Source: Rhyacophila brunnea (Eukaryota; Arthropoda; Insecta; Trichoptera; Rhyacophilidae). From it: DNA of 64,000 nt. The stretch lies in NCBI GenBank assembly GCA_022495005.1, contig JAGYXB010000280.1, positions 62,001-126,000 on the forward strand, given 5' to 3'. The translations under genes were made by a program, and so were the position numbers. Below, piece by piece: positions 1 to 10,978 of the stretch. The notes beneath the pieces were generated by a model. It worked only from the letters and a program-made list of their open reading frames with translations. It did no database searches and had not been told where the DNA came from. Each line of letters begins with the position of its first letter. Position 1 is the stretch's first letter.

Positions 1-485
1 GCAGGTCTTTTTCATACTTTATAATCTTCAACCTTATCATATACCATAAGATTTTTTATGTTAATTTTTTAAGTTAATTATTTCGATAATATGGTTATAA
101 CAACTTTTTATCTGTATTTAAAAAATTGCATATAACTCTTTACATCTGAATTTAAAAACGTTCAATACGCATACAATCTCAAGAATAAAATCACTACTCA
201 CACACATGCACACATGACAACTACAGGTGATAGCTCATTTTTTTACGGCACGCGTAAAAATATAGTAGATATACAAATAAGTATAAATATAATAATTTCA
301 TATTACAATATTGTTTGTATGTTTTACAGCATACACACATTTATTAAATATACATACACATAGATAGTATTTGACAGCTTTAAAAATTATAAATTTATAT
401 GTGCGAGTATATAAATAATAAAATTATATTTACCGTTTGTATTTTGTACATAGTCCAGTAGCGAGGGGTGAAGGTAGGCTATTAA
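1..485. other. AT-rich intergenic DNA, no gene seen
   Basis: Simple AT-rich sequence with short A and T runs. I see no reading frame with coding character, no tRNA-like fold and no terminal repeats. Confidence 0.6.
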
Positions 486-770
486 GATTCGACATAAAAT
501 AGTGCACATAAAACTTTGTCATAATTATTTGTTTTCATTGAACTAAGAATACAATTTGCAGACGGTACTGTTTAGTTTTATAAATTAAATTAAACTCTAC
601 CTAAACCAAACCATCATAGTTTAGGTATGGTAACAGTGATTCGACAAAAATATTAGACACTTTTTCAGTCATACTTATTTGTTTTCGTTGTATTAAGAAT
701 ACATATTATTGCAAACAGTTTTGGTTAGTTTTTTTAAATTCAATAAACCCTGCCTAAACCCAACTATAAC
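486..770. repeat. Diverged two-copy tandem duplication
   Basis: Two similar blocks follow each other at a spacing of about 152 bp, the first starting near 488 and the second near 640. Shared landmarks in the same order are TTCGACA, a TCATA-TTATTTGTTTTC segment, AAGAATACA, a GTTTAGTTTT-like segment and a CTACCTAAACC/CTGCCTAAACC segment. The copies differ by many substitutions and small gaps, so the duplication is old. No coding frame spans it. It ends just before the composite tRNA-like repeat. Confidence 0.6.
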
Positions 771-772
771 CT

Positions 773-1269
773 ATATTATTTTGAAAAAAACACTTTCTGA
801 TAGAGTATATAATAACCAATAGAAAAAATCTTTTTTGAAAAAAGTAAGTCACCCCGACGGGGAATCGAACCCTGTATCTCCCGAGTATACGCCTCATCCG
901 TCGCATTAAGCCATTATGCTACGGCGTGACATACTAATAGCGAACAAATTTTATCTATTGGTCAATTTCTATACCTACCCATCAGCGTTCCTTCCAAATC
1001 AGCTACTTTGGCAATCGATTTTTGTTTCTTAAATCAAAGTAGGTATATTACTATTACTTTTGATTACTAACCGACGTCGTGGAATTTCTCCAATATTTTT
1101 TTAGATGTAGCTACTTGCACTTGCTAATAATTTATAATTAACTATTTCTTTTATTCAACGAATAATTCACAAGATTTAAGAATATATCATTCTGATTATT
1201 GAACATATATTATTTTGAAAAAAACACTTTCTGATAGAGTATATAATAACCAATAGAAAAAATCTTTTT
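773..1269 (-). repeat. Composite tRNA-like repeat, direct-dimer form (copy A1)
   Basis: This 497-bp block begins and ends with the same 63-bp sequence, at 773-835 and 1207-1269, with no difference seen, which gives a unit period of 434 bp. On the minus strand the order is tail, then the segment GAATAAAAGAAATAGTTAATT, then about 200 bp of middle sequence, then a tRNA-like domain at 930-848, then the tail again. The tRNA-like domain has an A-box-like TAGCATAATGG, a GCAT/ATGC D-stem, a B-box GGTTCGATTCC and pairing ends GTCAC/GTGAC. It could be a tRNA-derived SINE, but the head-to-tail permutation is not normal for one. No protein is encoded. Confidence 0.7.
848..930 (-). repeat. tRNA-like domain within copy A1
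   Basis: An 83-nt segment resembling a degraded tRNA gene. The two ends pair (GTCACGCC with GGGGTGAC, one mismatch), the D-stem GCAT/ATGC is present, and the T-arm loop TTCGATT is flanked by GGG/CCC. The anticodon arm is irregular and has no clear T33, so I do not call it a functional tRNA. It probably acts, or acted, as an internal Pol III promoter for the repeat. Confidence 0.6.
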
Positions 1270-1412
1270 AACATAATATACATAATATACATAATACTAG
1301 TATAATTTTTATAAAATACATTTTTTTATTTACTTGTTGCTTTGCTTTAAAAATAATAATATGCTGTAATTTCAAAAATATAAAGTACCATATCTGAATA
1401 TAAATACTCCTG

Positions 1413-1717
1413 TGGGTCTATTCTATACTTATCGAACACTAAATTGATAAATAGTATCAAACTTAGGGTAGGTTTGTATCAAAATATTAGCACTTATTGT
1501 AACAATTACACGAAGCCGGTTTTTATTGTTGCAATAAGTGCGATATTTTAACAGCAGCAAGATAGGTGCTGTTAAAATATAGCACTTATTGCAACAATAA
1601 AACCGGCTTCGTGTAATTGTTACAATAAGTGCTAATATTTTGATACAAACCTACCCTAAGTTTGATAATATTTTTCACTTTATCACTTTAGCGGTCGATA
1701 AGCATAGAATAGACCCA
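1413..1717. mobile_element. Palindromic MITE, 305 bp, CTG target duplication
   Basis: The ends are inverted copies (TGGGTCTATTCTAT at the left, its complement at the right), and CTG flanks both sides at 1410-1412 and 1718-1720. Most of the element is one long inverted repeat: arms at about 1455-1556 and 1568-1667 share TTAGGGTAGG, AGCACTTATTGTAACAATTA and GAAGCCGG blocks and leave a loop of about ten bases. It encodes no protein, so it would depend on a transposase supplied in trans. A relative with similar ends and the same CTG flanks lies at 11570-11860. The superfamily is not clear; three-base duplications occur in CACTA and PIF/Harbinger groups. Confidence 0.75.
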
Positions 1718-1719
1718 CT

Positions 1720-2384
1720 GGGGCATATTTTATCCCGTGTGATTTCTAACGAAGAAATTGAATGGCTACCTGAAATACATTCCTTTTGTATTTTACAATC
1801 CATCACGGCTTACCGGCTGTTTTGCTTGAAATTGTGGCAGATGGCCCGTGTGACATCTTACATCCAATATGGCGATCGCTTTAGACATTGATAATACAAA
1901 GAAATAATAAATCTTTTGTCAATTAGTGTTCTATGACAATTGTTTTGAACGTAACCTTTTTGTGTTCACTAGGAATGCAGTTTAGTTATATTATAAACAT
2001 TCAATTTCTTTATTAAAAATTCTATGGAATATTAGTTACTTACAGATGCACTTATATTATCACCATTGATTATATTATATACTAATATGTACTTACCTTT
2101 TTATCAGTAATTATGTGCCAGCTTTCTATATTTTTGAAAAATACAGAAGGCTGTGGTCATGTACATCACCGGACAGGTATCATTTCTTTCATCCGTTAAA
2201 AATAAATATTTACTACTATTTTGTATAAATAAATTAAATAATGCCAAACTAGATGGTATGTTTTATTTTTTATTATCTTGTATGTGGGTAAAAAGAGATA
2301 AAATACTGTTAAATTGATTATTTTTATTCAATTAATTTAAAATATTCAATAAATTCATTCTAATTTAACGATATTTACCATTTC
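1720..2384. other. AT-rich DNA, no gene seen
   Basis: The reading frame crossing the MITE end and continuing to 1891 has no recognisable domain. The rest is AT-rich with no structure that I can name. Confidence 0.5.
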
Positions 2385-2387
2385 TTA

Positions 2388-3509
2388 AGGTACGTTTACA
2401 TCTGACACTTATTTATACGGTTATAATTTTATGTGTCTGACATAAAATTTCACTTACTGTTTACACCTGCATGGATCTGACATAAAATTTTCGTATACTT
2501 CTCGTTGAAATAAAATTTCTACATTTTATTCAATGCAACATTTGGAATAAATATATGCGGTGTTTACATATGGCATTGTAACTTATTCGGAAACTTATTT
2601 CGTATACTTCTCAAAAACGTTATATCAGTAAAGTTGTCAGTTGTCAATATGGGAATGTCAAAAAAAAAAGAAAATAGCAGCGAGTCTTTTGGCAACAAAA
2701 TTGACGAAAAATTGGCTAAATAGATGGAGATGGGAATGGATTCAGCAACGAGAAGAACTACGTGATTTCCGTTTAATGTTAGAGTTTAGAATCGAAGATC
2801 CACCTCAATATGTGAACTTTAGTTTGCAAGATTGGACCTTTTGCCAAAAAACAAGACACACAATTTAGAAATGCCATAAGTGTAGAAGAACGATTAACAG
2901 TAACATTGCGATATCTAGCAAATGGTAAGAAGTGAATCGTCATTGCATATTCAATATATTATCGTAATACGAGTGCAGTTGTGGGCCAAAATGAATTAAT
3001 ACCATTTGAAGCGTATTTTTTTCTTCACAGACTGCATCAGAATTAATCGTACGTGCCGAGAACAAGCGATATTTTATTTTCGCACAAAATCTATAGAACA
3101 CGGTACATCCGATTTATTTCTCACTGTCTATGATTTTTGACAGATCGCTACAGTACATTTATTTACGTAAGCATTGGGCATACATTCACGATGTATAATA
3201 ATAATTATTTGTCCGTTGTTTTAGAAATACATATACCTATGCACTTCACTAGCTGTCAAACTACGAATAATGTGTCAGATACTTGACATAAAAGTAGACG
3301 GTGGCTGAAATTCGGTGATATGTCGCTGGAAGTTCGGACTTGTCGTATACGCGGTGTTTACATTTGCGTATAGTATATTGAATAAGTGACAGGTGAGTGT
3401 CGACACACGCGAAATAAGTGGCTGGTACAAATAGAATTACTGTTTACACTTAGTGAATATAGTGTCATACATAAATATGACGATATAAGTGTCAAATGTA
3501 AACGTACCA
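2388..3509 (+). mobile_element. PIF/Harbinger-type DNA transposon relic
   Basis: Ends match as inverted repeats: GGTACGTTTACATCTGACACTTAT at the left against GGTACGTTTACATTTGACACTTAT read from the right. TTA flanks both sides (2385-2387 and 3510-3512), as expected of PIF/Harbinger elements, which duplicate TWA. The element is 1122 bp, too short for the usual transposase plus Myb-like gene pair. A broken piece of the transposase N-terminus lies inside. A subterminal GCGGTGTTTACAT motif occurs near both ends in direct orientation. It is probably a non-autonomous deletion derivative. Confidence 0.8.
2649..2934 (+). pseudogene. Harbinger transposase N-terminal fragment, frameshifted
   Basis: One frame reads WRWEWIQQREELRDFRLMLE followed by FRIEDPPQYVNF, the basic-aromatic lead-in and the 'EDP..Y.NF' segment common at the start of insect Harbinger (HARBI1-like) transposases. 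A second frame from about 2838 reads KKQDTQFRNAISVEERLTVT then LRYLANG, the next conserved block (QDT..R.AIS..ERL..TLR.LA.G). The frames are offset, so at least one frameshift separates them. A stop follows at once and the DDE catalytic domain is missing. It cannot make active enzyme. Confidence 0.75.
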
Positions 3510-3512
3510 TTA

Positions 3513-5052
3513 AACAGTGAAATTTTCATATACTTATAGTAAGGTATTATATTACAGCGTAATATGATAGTAAAGGTTAATAAAAAATAATAATATAAAT
3601 CTGAACATAAGAAATAAAATAATATAATTACGCGGATAAACTGATTATACAACATACTTATTGAAATGGCGAATTTAAAAGAAGCTTGTAAATTATACCT
3701 GGTTCATTGTCCAAAATATTTAAGGTATTCTGAGACCTTAATCATACTTATCGATTCAATGAGCAAACATATCTCTCAGCATAGAAAAAATAATATACTT
3801 ATTTCTTTTTTTTAAGTCTCATATAAAGTTGTTTTTAAACGCGCAACACTTACTTTCTAAGAAATGAACCATGTATGTAGTAGTTCGTACATAGGTTGTA
3901 TAATATTATCTCTTATAAGTCAAAAATCAATGTTTGAAACTTTATCAGATGAACTTAGAAAGCTTTAAAGAGAGACAGCGGGTGATTAAAAGCTTATTAA
4001 TTTGATTATATGCGCCGAGTTGAGAAGACTTTGCGAAATTGAATAAATATAATATGTCGTTATAAAATTATTATGACATCGTCGTAAAGTTAACGTGATG
4101 GCTGTAAATCTGACATTGTCGCTTTTAAGCAGTGAGCACGGTCTCACTTTAATTGTTAAACGAGTTGGTTAATAGATACAACTGCATGATACTTCCATAA
4201 TTTAATATAAAATGGTGTAATATAAAAGTTTATACAACTGGAACGGAGTTGCGATTTTTTTAAAAACTTGATACAATATATTTTTGAATAATTCTTTGTC
4301 TTTGATAATTACTATTTTCATAGTCACATTTATAATGTAGTGAATTCAGTATATCTAAGAGTACCTAATCAATTTATTATTTCAAAGTTAAATACATTTA
4401 TTTATCCACTGTTTATTTTATTATTTTCTAATCAATTACTACATATTCGCAAACACTACCTGCGATCGTTCGACACTTTTCTTGATTTTTTTAAAATTCC
4501 TCTCATATAAAAATATCCTGGCTATTATTTAAAATATGATTGAAAATAAACTATAACATCAGCGAATTACTAAACCTTTTATTTCTAATTTAATTTACGA
4601 TAGATTTAAACAAATGGTAATCCACGGATGCAATATCGCGTCAAGTATTATAGTGGCTATAGTAAGATTTATAATTTAAGCTGGTATTTTTTTTCTTGGT
4701 ATTTTCTTGTAGTAAGTAGTTTTCTTGGTATATAGATTGGTACCTTTTCCAACTTTCCAATTAGTTTTTTTTTAAAGGATCATTATCGAATTCAACAGCA
4801 CTAAAACTGCTTCTTCATAAATATTACAGATTTGAGTTAAACTAATACTATTTTTTGAATTGGCTGTAAAATCCATTGTGGATCTTGACCGCCACTGGAT
4901 GTAACAGAATGTTAGTCATTTTTTTAAAGTATTAGTTATGATCTAGTTTAATATCATAAATATCACATGACTTTTCCAGAAAAAGGATACGAACCCATAA
5001 GAGACAGCTTAAGAAAGGAACATTGTTTTCACTGGTGGATTGTGAGCGGACA

Positions 5053-5084
<32 letters not shown>

Positions 5085-6667
5085 AAACAGTTGTTTATCA
5101 TTGTAATTATAGAAAAATATTATAGTAAGCATATCTATAGCATATTTAGAATATATTACAATATATAATATATACATAGGTATAGATTATTCACTTAAGA
5201 TTTTTGAAGCATTTTTTTAATCTCAAAATTATTAAATAATTAAGCGATATTGGCGCGTTTTGTCAATTTTTTGTCTTTATAGTATTCTGCCCACTATATT
5301 TCTGCAAAATTACAACCCCCATCCCTTAGTGTGTAAAAATACAAGTTCTCTAATCAACAAAATTCTACAGCAGTATATAAAATATATCCAGAAAAAATCT
5401 CGAACGTAATTGCTGATCATTGAAATTAGCGACAAAGAAACAGATTCGTTTTGTTCATTCAGTGAGCTTTCCACAAAGAACGCAAAGATAAAGAGCTTTA
5501 TAATTCAGGTTTCGTACAGCGGAGCTTTCAAGCAAAGATAGCACATGTCTCTCGCAGCGAATTATATCCTCTGCGACAAGCTTTTTAATTATACAACAAC
5601 CGCCTTTGACAGTGAAGCGCTTATATTTTCCGATGGTATGAAACAATATAAAATTGCAACTGATGCCAGATAGCTTATTATTTAATTAGTATATTGGGTT
5701 CAGTATTTATTTCCATAGTATCGTTACATTTTTCTAATTGATACTACACCAGTGTTATTCAAAAGGCACGCCGCGGCTCCACGGGCCATTGTACGTATGT
5801 GCCATAACAGAATATACCATAAAAAACTGCAAATCATTCGAAAAAAATTATAAACTTAAATATTTCTTGATGCAATACGCTGATACGTGACATCAAGATT
5901 ATTTTTTTCTATGGCTTTTTTATTGGGCGATTATTGCTCTTTCTATATCGTGACGATGGCCATTTATCCTATGTTTTGGGGGACAATTCTTTTTAGCTTC
6001 ATGCTTACATACATGTATTATATATATTATATTATGTGTGTCATATACACCTCGAGTGAAGTTATTATTAGGCAATAATTGACAAATAAAAGCAATAAAA
6101 ATTTTGATACAAAAAATATCGGCTGGCATAATGTGAAACTATAATAATCTAATGTCTTTTTGAATATAATATTATAGTTTTAAAAAGGGAGAATCAAGAT
6201 TTGACCTACATATTACAACATCCTTTCTTTCTTCCACCGTTTTCTTAGAAATTTCTTTTCACAAACTAGTATTATTGTCTTTGCCTTTTATACAATCTTG
6301 TATAGAACTCAGTATACTGGTTATGAGTACGTGTTCATTGTATTATATTGTGTACCTAGTTACCTTAGTGAATTTTATTTAAGCGCCTGATGCATAGAAA
6401 TACGTGACATTATGTGTTACGCGTTAATTGGAATGTTTTTTGAATCACTAGCAATTGGAAAGCACACAAAAATGAGCATATACTTTTCATGTTAGAATCA
6501 ATATTCAGCTGTGATTATCTCGACAAATAAATCGACGCCTTATAAAAATCGATTGGCAAAAAATTTAGATCGATCGAACCAAAAACCTAAAATATAATAC
6601 TTATGCAAATGGAAACTGAGTGAACCATGCGACCCATCCGTCCCGTAGCTCCATATCGGCTCTGCAA
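3513..6667. other. AT-rich DNA without recognisable genes
   Basis: No frame in this 3-kb block shows a domain or a plausible exon. The 60-80 codon frames around 3437-3655, 4932-5177, 5455-5646 and 5887-6129 are AT-driven, with leucine, isoleucine, tyrosine and phenylalanine-rich translations. A TA microsatellite is at 5054-5080. Confidence 0.5.
5054..5080. repeat. (TA)n microsatellite
   Basis: About 13 uninterrupted TA dinucleotides. Confidence 0.95.
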
Positions 6668-6677
6668 TATTATAACG

Positions 6678-8010
6678 AGGGGCCGGATTTATAATAATTA
6701 TGCTAGTGCATGTTTTGTTAGGGTGTCTGTACAGCTATGAGAGTTGCACAGAAATCCGTTTTGAAAGACTCAGAATCCGAAAATAAAATTTTATTGTGCA
6801 TATACATGCATATTTGAGATGTTAGAGCATTTTTGAGACATTAATGCATATTTTAGGGTTTTTGCATTTTACCTTTAGTTTTTTTTAACTTTTTTTTTCG
6901 AAATATAACTAAATTAGGTAAGTAGATAGTTTAATTGCACTTGCAATTTAATGGCATCTCCTAACTGTGGATTTATCAGAAAAACTCAAAAGTCAACTCG
7001 GGCGGGCACCTTTATTTAAATTTTGCACAATCACCTCTGTGGACGTTGGGAGATCGTTTTCCGCATATTAACAAAATACTGATAGACAGACATGCTGCAA
7101 AATTTAATCCCAGAGCACACTATTGACAAAAATATTGTACCTAACCTTTTTTCGGACAAAAAAACAGTAAGAAATAATATTTAGGAATAGTTAAGTGTGT
7201 CGTTTCCGTTTTATAACTTTATATTATTTATAATTAACTATTTCTTTTATTCAACGAATAATTCACAAGATTTAAGAATATATCATTCTGATTATTGAAC
7301 ATATATTATTTTGAAAAAAACACTTTCTGATATAGTATATAATAACCAATAGAAAAAATCTTTTTTGAAAAAAGTAAGTCACCCCGACGGGGAATCAAAC
7401 CCTGTATCTCCCGAGTATACGCCTCATCCGTCGCATTACCATTATGCTACGGCGTGACATACTAATAGCGAACAAATTTTAACTATTGGTCAATTACAAT
7501 ACCTACCCATCAGCGTTCCTTCCAAATAAAATTTGTTCGCTATTAGTATGTCACGCCGTAGCATAATGGTAATGCAACGGATGAGGCGTATACTCGGGAG
7601 GAGATACAGGGTTCGATTCCCCGTCGGGGTGACTTACTTTTTTCAAAAAAGATTTTTTCTATTGGTTATTATATACTATATCAGAAAGTGTTTTTTTCAA
7701 AATAATATATGTTTTATATTATTTAGTTTATATTGCATATCATATTCAATAATTTGTACTTGTAAACAAGACTATTTTGAAAATTGTAATTGATTAACTT
7801 TATAACGGTTAATTGTGTTTTTTTGTTATTGTATTACACCTATTAATTAAGATTATTAATTTGTTATTCGATTTTTTTTACAGTAATTATATTTTTTCCA
7901 TAAAGAATGTATATTTTTAACTGCATATTTCTTTGGTTTTAGTGCATATTTTAATGATTATACGTGCATGCATATAATCACGTTTTTTGTTGCATATAAA
8001 TCCGCTCCCT
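6678..8010. mobile_element. Putative TIR DNA transposon with nested insertion
   Basis: The left end AGGGGCCGGATTTATA and the right end read inward, AGGGAGCGGATTTATA, match at 14 of 16 positions. TATTATAA lies just outside the left end and TATTATAC abuts the right end, but the left one is offset from the terminal repeat by about two bases, so the target duplication is only suggestive. Subterminal regions carry repeated TGCATATTT motifs on both sides. No transposase is seen. The middle is occupied by the inverted dimer of the tRNA-like repeat. A hAT-like assignment is possible but unproven. Confidence 0.5.
7229..7712. repeat. Inverted dimer of the tRNA-like repeat (copy A2), large palindrome
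   Basis: Two copies of the tRNA-like unit face each other. Arms at 7298-7480 and 7528-7712 match over about 183 bp with two substitutions and one three-base gap that I can see, around a 47-base loop. The tRNA-like domains are at 7378-7458 on the minus strand and 7550-7633 on the plus strand. The left copy extends further outward, to the TTTATTCAACGAATA tail near 7229, while the right copy stops at 7712. The high arm identity means the palindrome is young or kept equal by gene conversion. Confidence 0.8.
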
Positions 8011-8019
8011 TATTATACC

Positions 8020-8332
8020 ACATTATATTATTGTTAAGTGGTCGTGTTAGTCGAAGATTATGTAAAGATGCGTTTTCGTCCCGCCGTCTTCTGTGGTATG
8101 TGCGCCTTATAAATTATTTTATATACTTAAAAAAACGATTATACCGAATAAAATATTTACTAAGTACATGCATAGTACGACACTGTGCATCGCTGAATAC
8201 TACATACTCGTATCTACATAAGTACAAACATTTTATTCGACCCGCATTCGTTTAAAACCACACTTTATTGTTTGGTAATGTTCCTTTTCGGTGACAAAGA
8301 GAGTCAGATTCAGGAAACAAAGTACGTCAATG
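8020..8332. other. Unassigned DNA between two transposons
   Basis: Short spacer with slightly higher GC than its surroundings. A 95-codon frame at 7968-8255 overlaps the transposon end and has no recognisable domain. Confidence 0.4.
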
Positions 8333-8340
8333 GCGTAGGA

Positions 8341-9127
8341 CAGGATTGGCAAACCTTTTTACGTACGCGTGCCAAAATTTATCAAATATTATTTCTCGCC
8401 TGTCTGACGTACCCAGCAGTTTTTCATGGAGGAAGAATGATTTTTTTTTAATTCTAGGTATTAAAAAGATTATATTTGAGTTTTTGAGATTCTATTTTTT
8501 GTCATATTTCTAGCCTTTCAATATCTTTTATTCTTTTAATAATTTTTTCCATGTTCAAAGAGATTATGGAAGCATTTTTACCAAGCTTCCTCCATATATT
8601 CTTCTTTCCTTCTTCCTTTTTTAACGATTACGTTTAAGGTAAAATACCAATCAGCTGTTTGTATTTTATAGACTGCCGATAAATTTCAACAGGTTTGTTG
8701 ATTGAATATTTTTAATTTTATTTGCCTGATTGGTCTCAAGCATTGTAAAATTGATCAGAATCAGAGATTGGCGAGGCGGCTTCTTCCGCTGCCTGATGAG
8801 GTCAGTGCGATAATTTTATGTGTGACGCACAAAGCCTAAGGACCGACCTATAAAATTATATATTTACTTTAATTTTAGAAGCGTAATGCTTATTCTTGAT
8901 TTTTTTAGTATTTGTCTGATATTTGGTAAATATTATTCGTACAAATAATATTAAAAACCGAAGAAAATACACATGGCTAGACGTCATTATTTTTTTAATA
9001 TTGTGTAAGTATATTTTTATTTATAAAACTCTTTTGTTTTTTTTTTAATATAATTTTTATCTCTTCAAAATAAAACATTCGCGTGCCATGCAAAATCATC
9101 TCGCGTGCCATAGGTTCGCCATCCCTG
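8341..9127. mobile_element. Non-autonomous hAT element with exact 8-bp target duplication
   Basis: GCGTAGGA occurs at 8333-8340 and again at 9128-9135, directly abutting inverted ends that start CAGGATTGGCAAACC at the left and CAGGGATGGCGAACC from the right. Both subterminal regions carry a GCGTGCCA/TGGCACGC motif. CAG-type ends with an 8-bp duplication are diagnostic of hAT. The element is 787 bp and shows no transposase frame, so it must have been moved in trans. A GC-richer block near 8770-8850 has no assigned role. Confidence 0.9.
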
Positions 9128-9135
9128 GCGTAGGA

Positions 9136-10374
9136 TATCTTTCATTTAAAAAAAAGTGTACGTTTACTCGGCAAAATAAAACTTCAACCTACATTTACAC
9201 CCAAAGCTATCTAAAAACAAAATGGAAACATTTCATATTAAATTTGAAAGTTCCTAGTAGTTATACTAAATTTACATATTATTATTATATTAAGTAAATG
9301 TTATCAATATTATTGCTGTATAGACCTAATTATCAAAGTAAATTAGTAATGGTATTTATAAACAGGAGTATATAGCCACATACGGGTCATATGCCAGGCA
9401 CAAACTCTTATTTAAAAACATACCTATATATAGTTTTAACTACATGATTGGGTTCATATGCACTTTTTGAATGAAAAATTATTATTGATGACACGTGCTT
9501 CACATCGTTTTTGTGTGATGGAATAAATTAATTGATAGTTATAAAAAAAATACGAATGATACATTATACAAGATGGCGGTCTATTTTGACGTTTTTTATA
9601 TTACATGTATAAAAATAATTACCTTTGGTTTTGAATCTAAATATTCTAAATAATAATAATTCGCTATGCACAACAAACACGTTTTACGGCAGTAACACTG
9701 ATTTCAGACGTTTTTATATAAATATATATATATCAGAGTATATAAGTGTGAACATGATACAAAATCATCTGCAATGCGAAATGATTTGTGGCTATTTTGA
9801 GCAACAACGTTATTCATTTTTTTTCAGCTTAACTTTTATATATGGCCTTCTCTTTCGACACAGTCATTGATCTTTACCCAATTGATTTCCCTTTGTTGAT
9901 TTTTTTAAATAATAATTATGTACTGTTAATCACAGTAAAATATTATAATTCGTCACCTCAACTCTGATTTGGTCATGAAAATGAAATTTAAACTTTAACA
10001 TAAATCTGGGCTATAATTATTATTTAAAATGAAAATGAAAAATTGTGCTTCTCTAATTGGGAACAATTAAATAATGTTCAAATGTATGAAAAAATATTGT
10101 AGATATATTATTTTATTTATTTAATGCATTTATGGCTTTAAAGCCATCTAGTATTTTTATACACAAAATTAATACAGTTTCAATTAACTTTTGACTTACC
10201 TAGTTTTATCATTTTGCTAAGAAGAAAATGTAGAATCATATTCAATAGCTATCTCAAAAACAGTGAAAATCAAATTATCCAGTTGTATTGAAGTGGTGAT
10301 ACATTTTAAGCTATTTATTTGAGCAGTGCAACAAAGGCGGACAACAACAACTATATTTTATAGAGATGTCTTGT
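9136..10374. other. AT-rich DNA, no gene seen
   Basis: Several 60-80 codon frames exist but have no domains. No terminal repeats are recognised. Confidence 0.5.
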
Positions 10375-10505
10375 AGCTTCGTAGTGTAGCGCTCGACCGG
10401 ATATATCGCGGCGCGATAGGCGACATTCGAGGGCAGTGGTGTTGTCGCTGTCATCTGTCTTCTATCATAGTCGCGTTGCTCGAATGGCGAGCTTTATCCA
10501 ACAGC
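10375..10505. other. Isolated GC-rich island of unknown role
   Basis: About 130 bp is clearly GC-richer and CpG-richer than the flanks, with CGCGGCGCG and several TCG/CGA steps. An 8-bp inverted pair, CATTCGAG and CTCGAATG, lies about 55 bp apart inside it. It could be a decayed transposon end or a regulatory element. No reading frame supports a gene. Confidence 0.4.
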
Positions 10506-10978
10506 TTTACAACGATTGTTCGAAACAAAGAAATATAACGTTTTATATTACGTTTTAACAAAAATTTTAATATTTTAAATCGAGTTAATGTAACTTTATG
10601 TAATTATATAATAAAGAAAATAATTGGCTTCAATTTGTTTTAATAAACTTTTAATTAATTTTCTTGAAATTTGTATTGTTGAAAATATTTGAATACCTAT
10701 CTATTGCATTTAATATGATATTAGCAATGCAATAAAATCATTGTCTACTAATACAAATCTAAATAATTAATTTATTAACACCTTTACATAATAATAATAC
10801 TAACTGACCATTATGCTCTATATGAGTACAAAATGTAGTATATTGTGAGACACAGTTTCCAATTCTGTTAAAAAATTACCGGCAACTATATTATACACAG
10901 ATAATTTAATCAGAAACTGCAGCACCACAGTCATTTGTTTTGACACTGTCATAAAGTGCTTAGTAGGTATAAATAGAG

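Noticed and set aside
848..930. Functional tRNA gene
   Set aside because: The anticodon arm lacks a standard 7-nt loop with T33, copies vary in the D and anticodon arms, and it is embedded in a repeat.
974..997. Hammerhead-like CTGATGG...GAAA on the minus strand of the tRNA-like repeat
   Set aside because: The invariant A after CUGAUG is G, the stem II bases do not pair, and GAAA is missing in the 7.3-kb copy, so no ribozyme is supported.
1640..1891. 83-codon frame
   Set aside because: It starts inside the palindromic MITE end and runs into flanking AT-rich DNA; no domain.
7533..7793. 86-codon frame
   Set aside because: It is the tRNA-like repeat read through; the basic-looking peptide has no meaning.
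9088..9297. 69-codon frame
   Set aside because: It crosses the right end of the hAT element and its target duplication.
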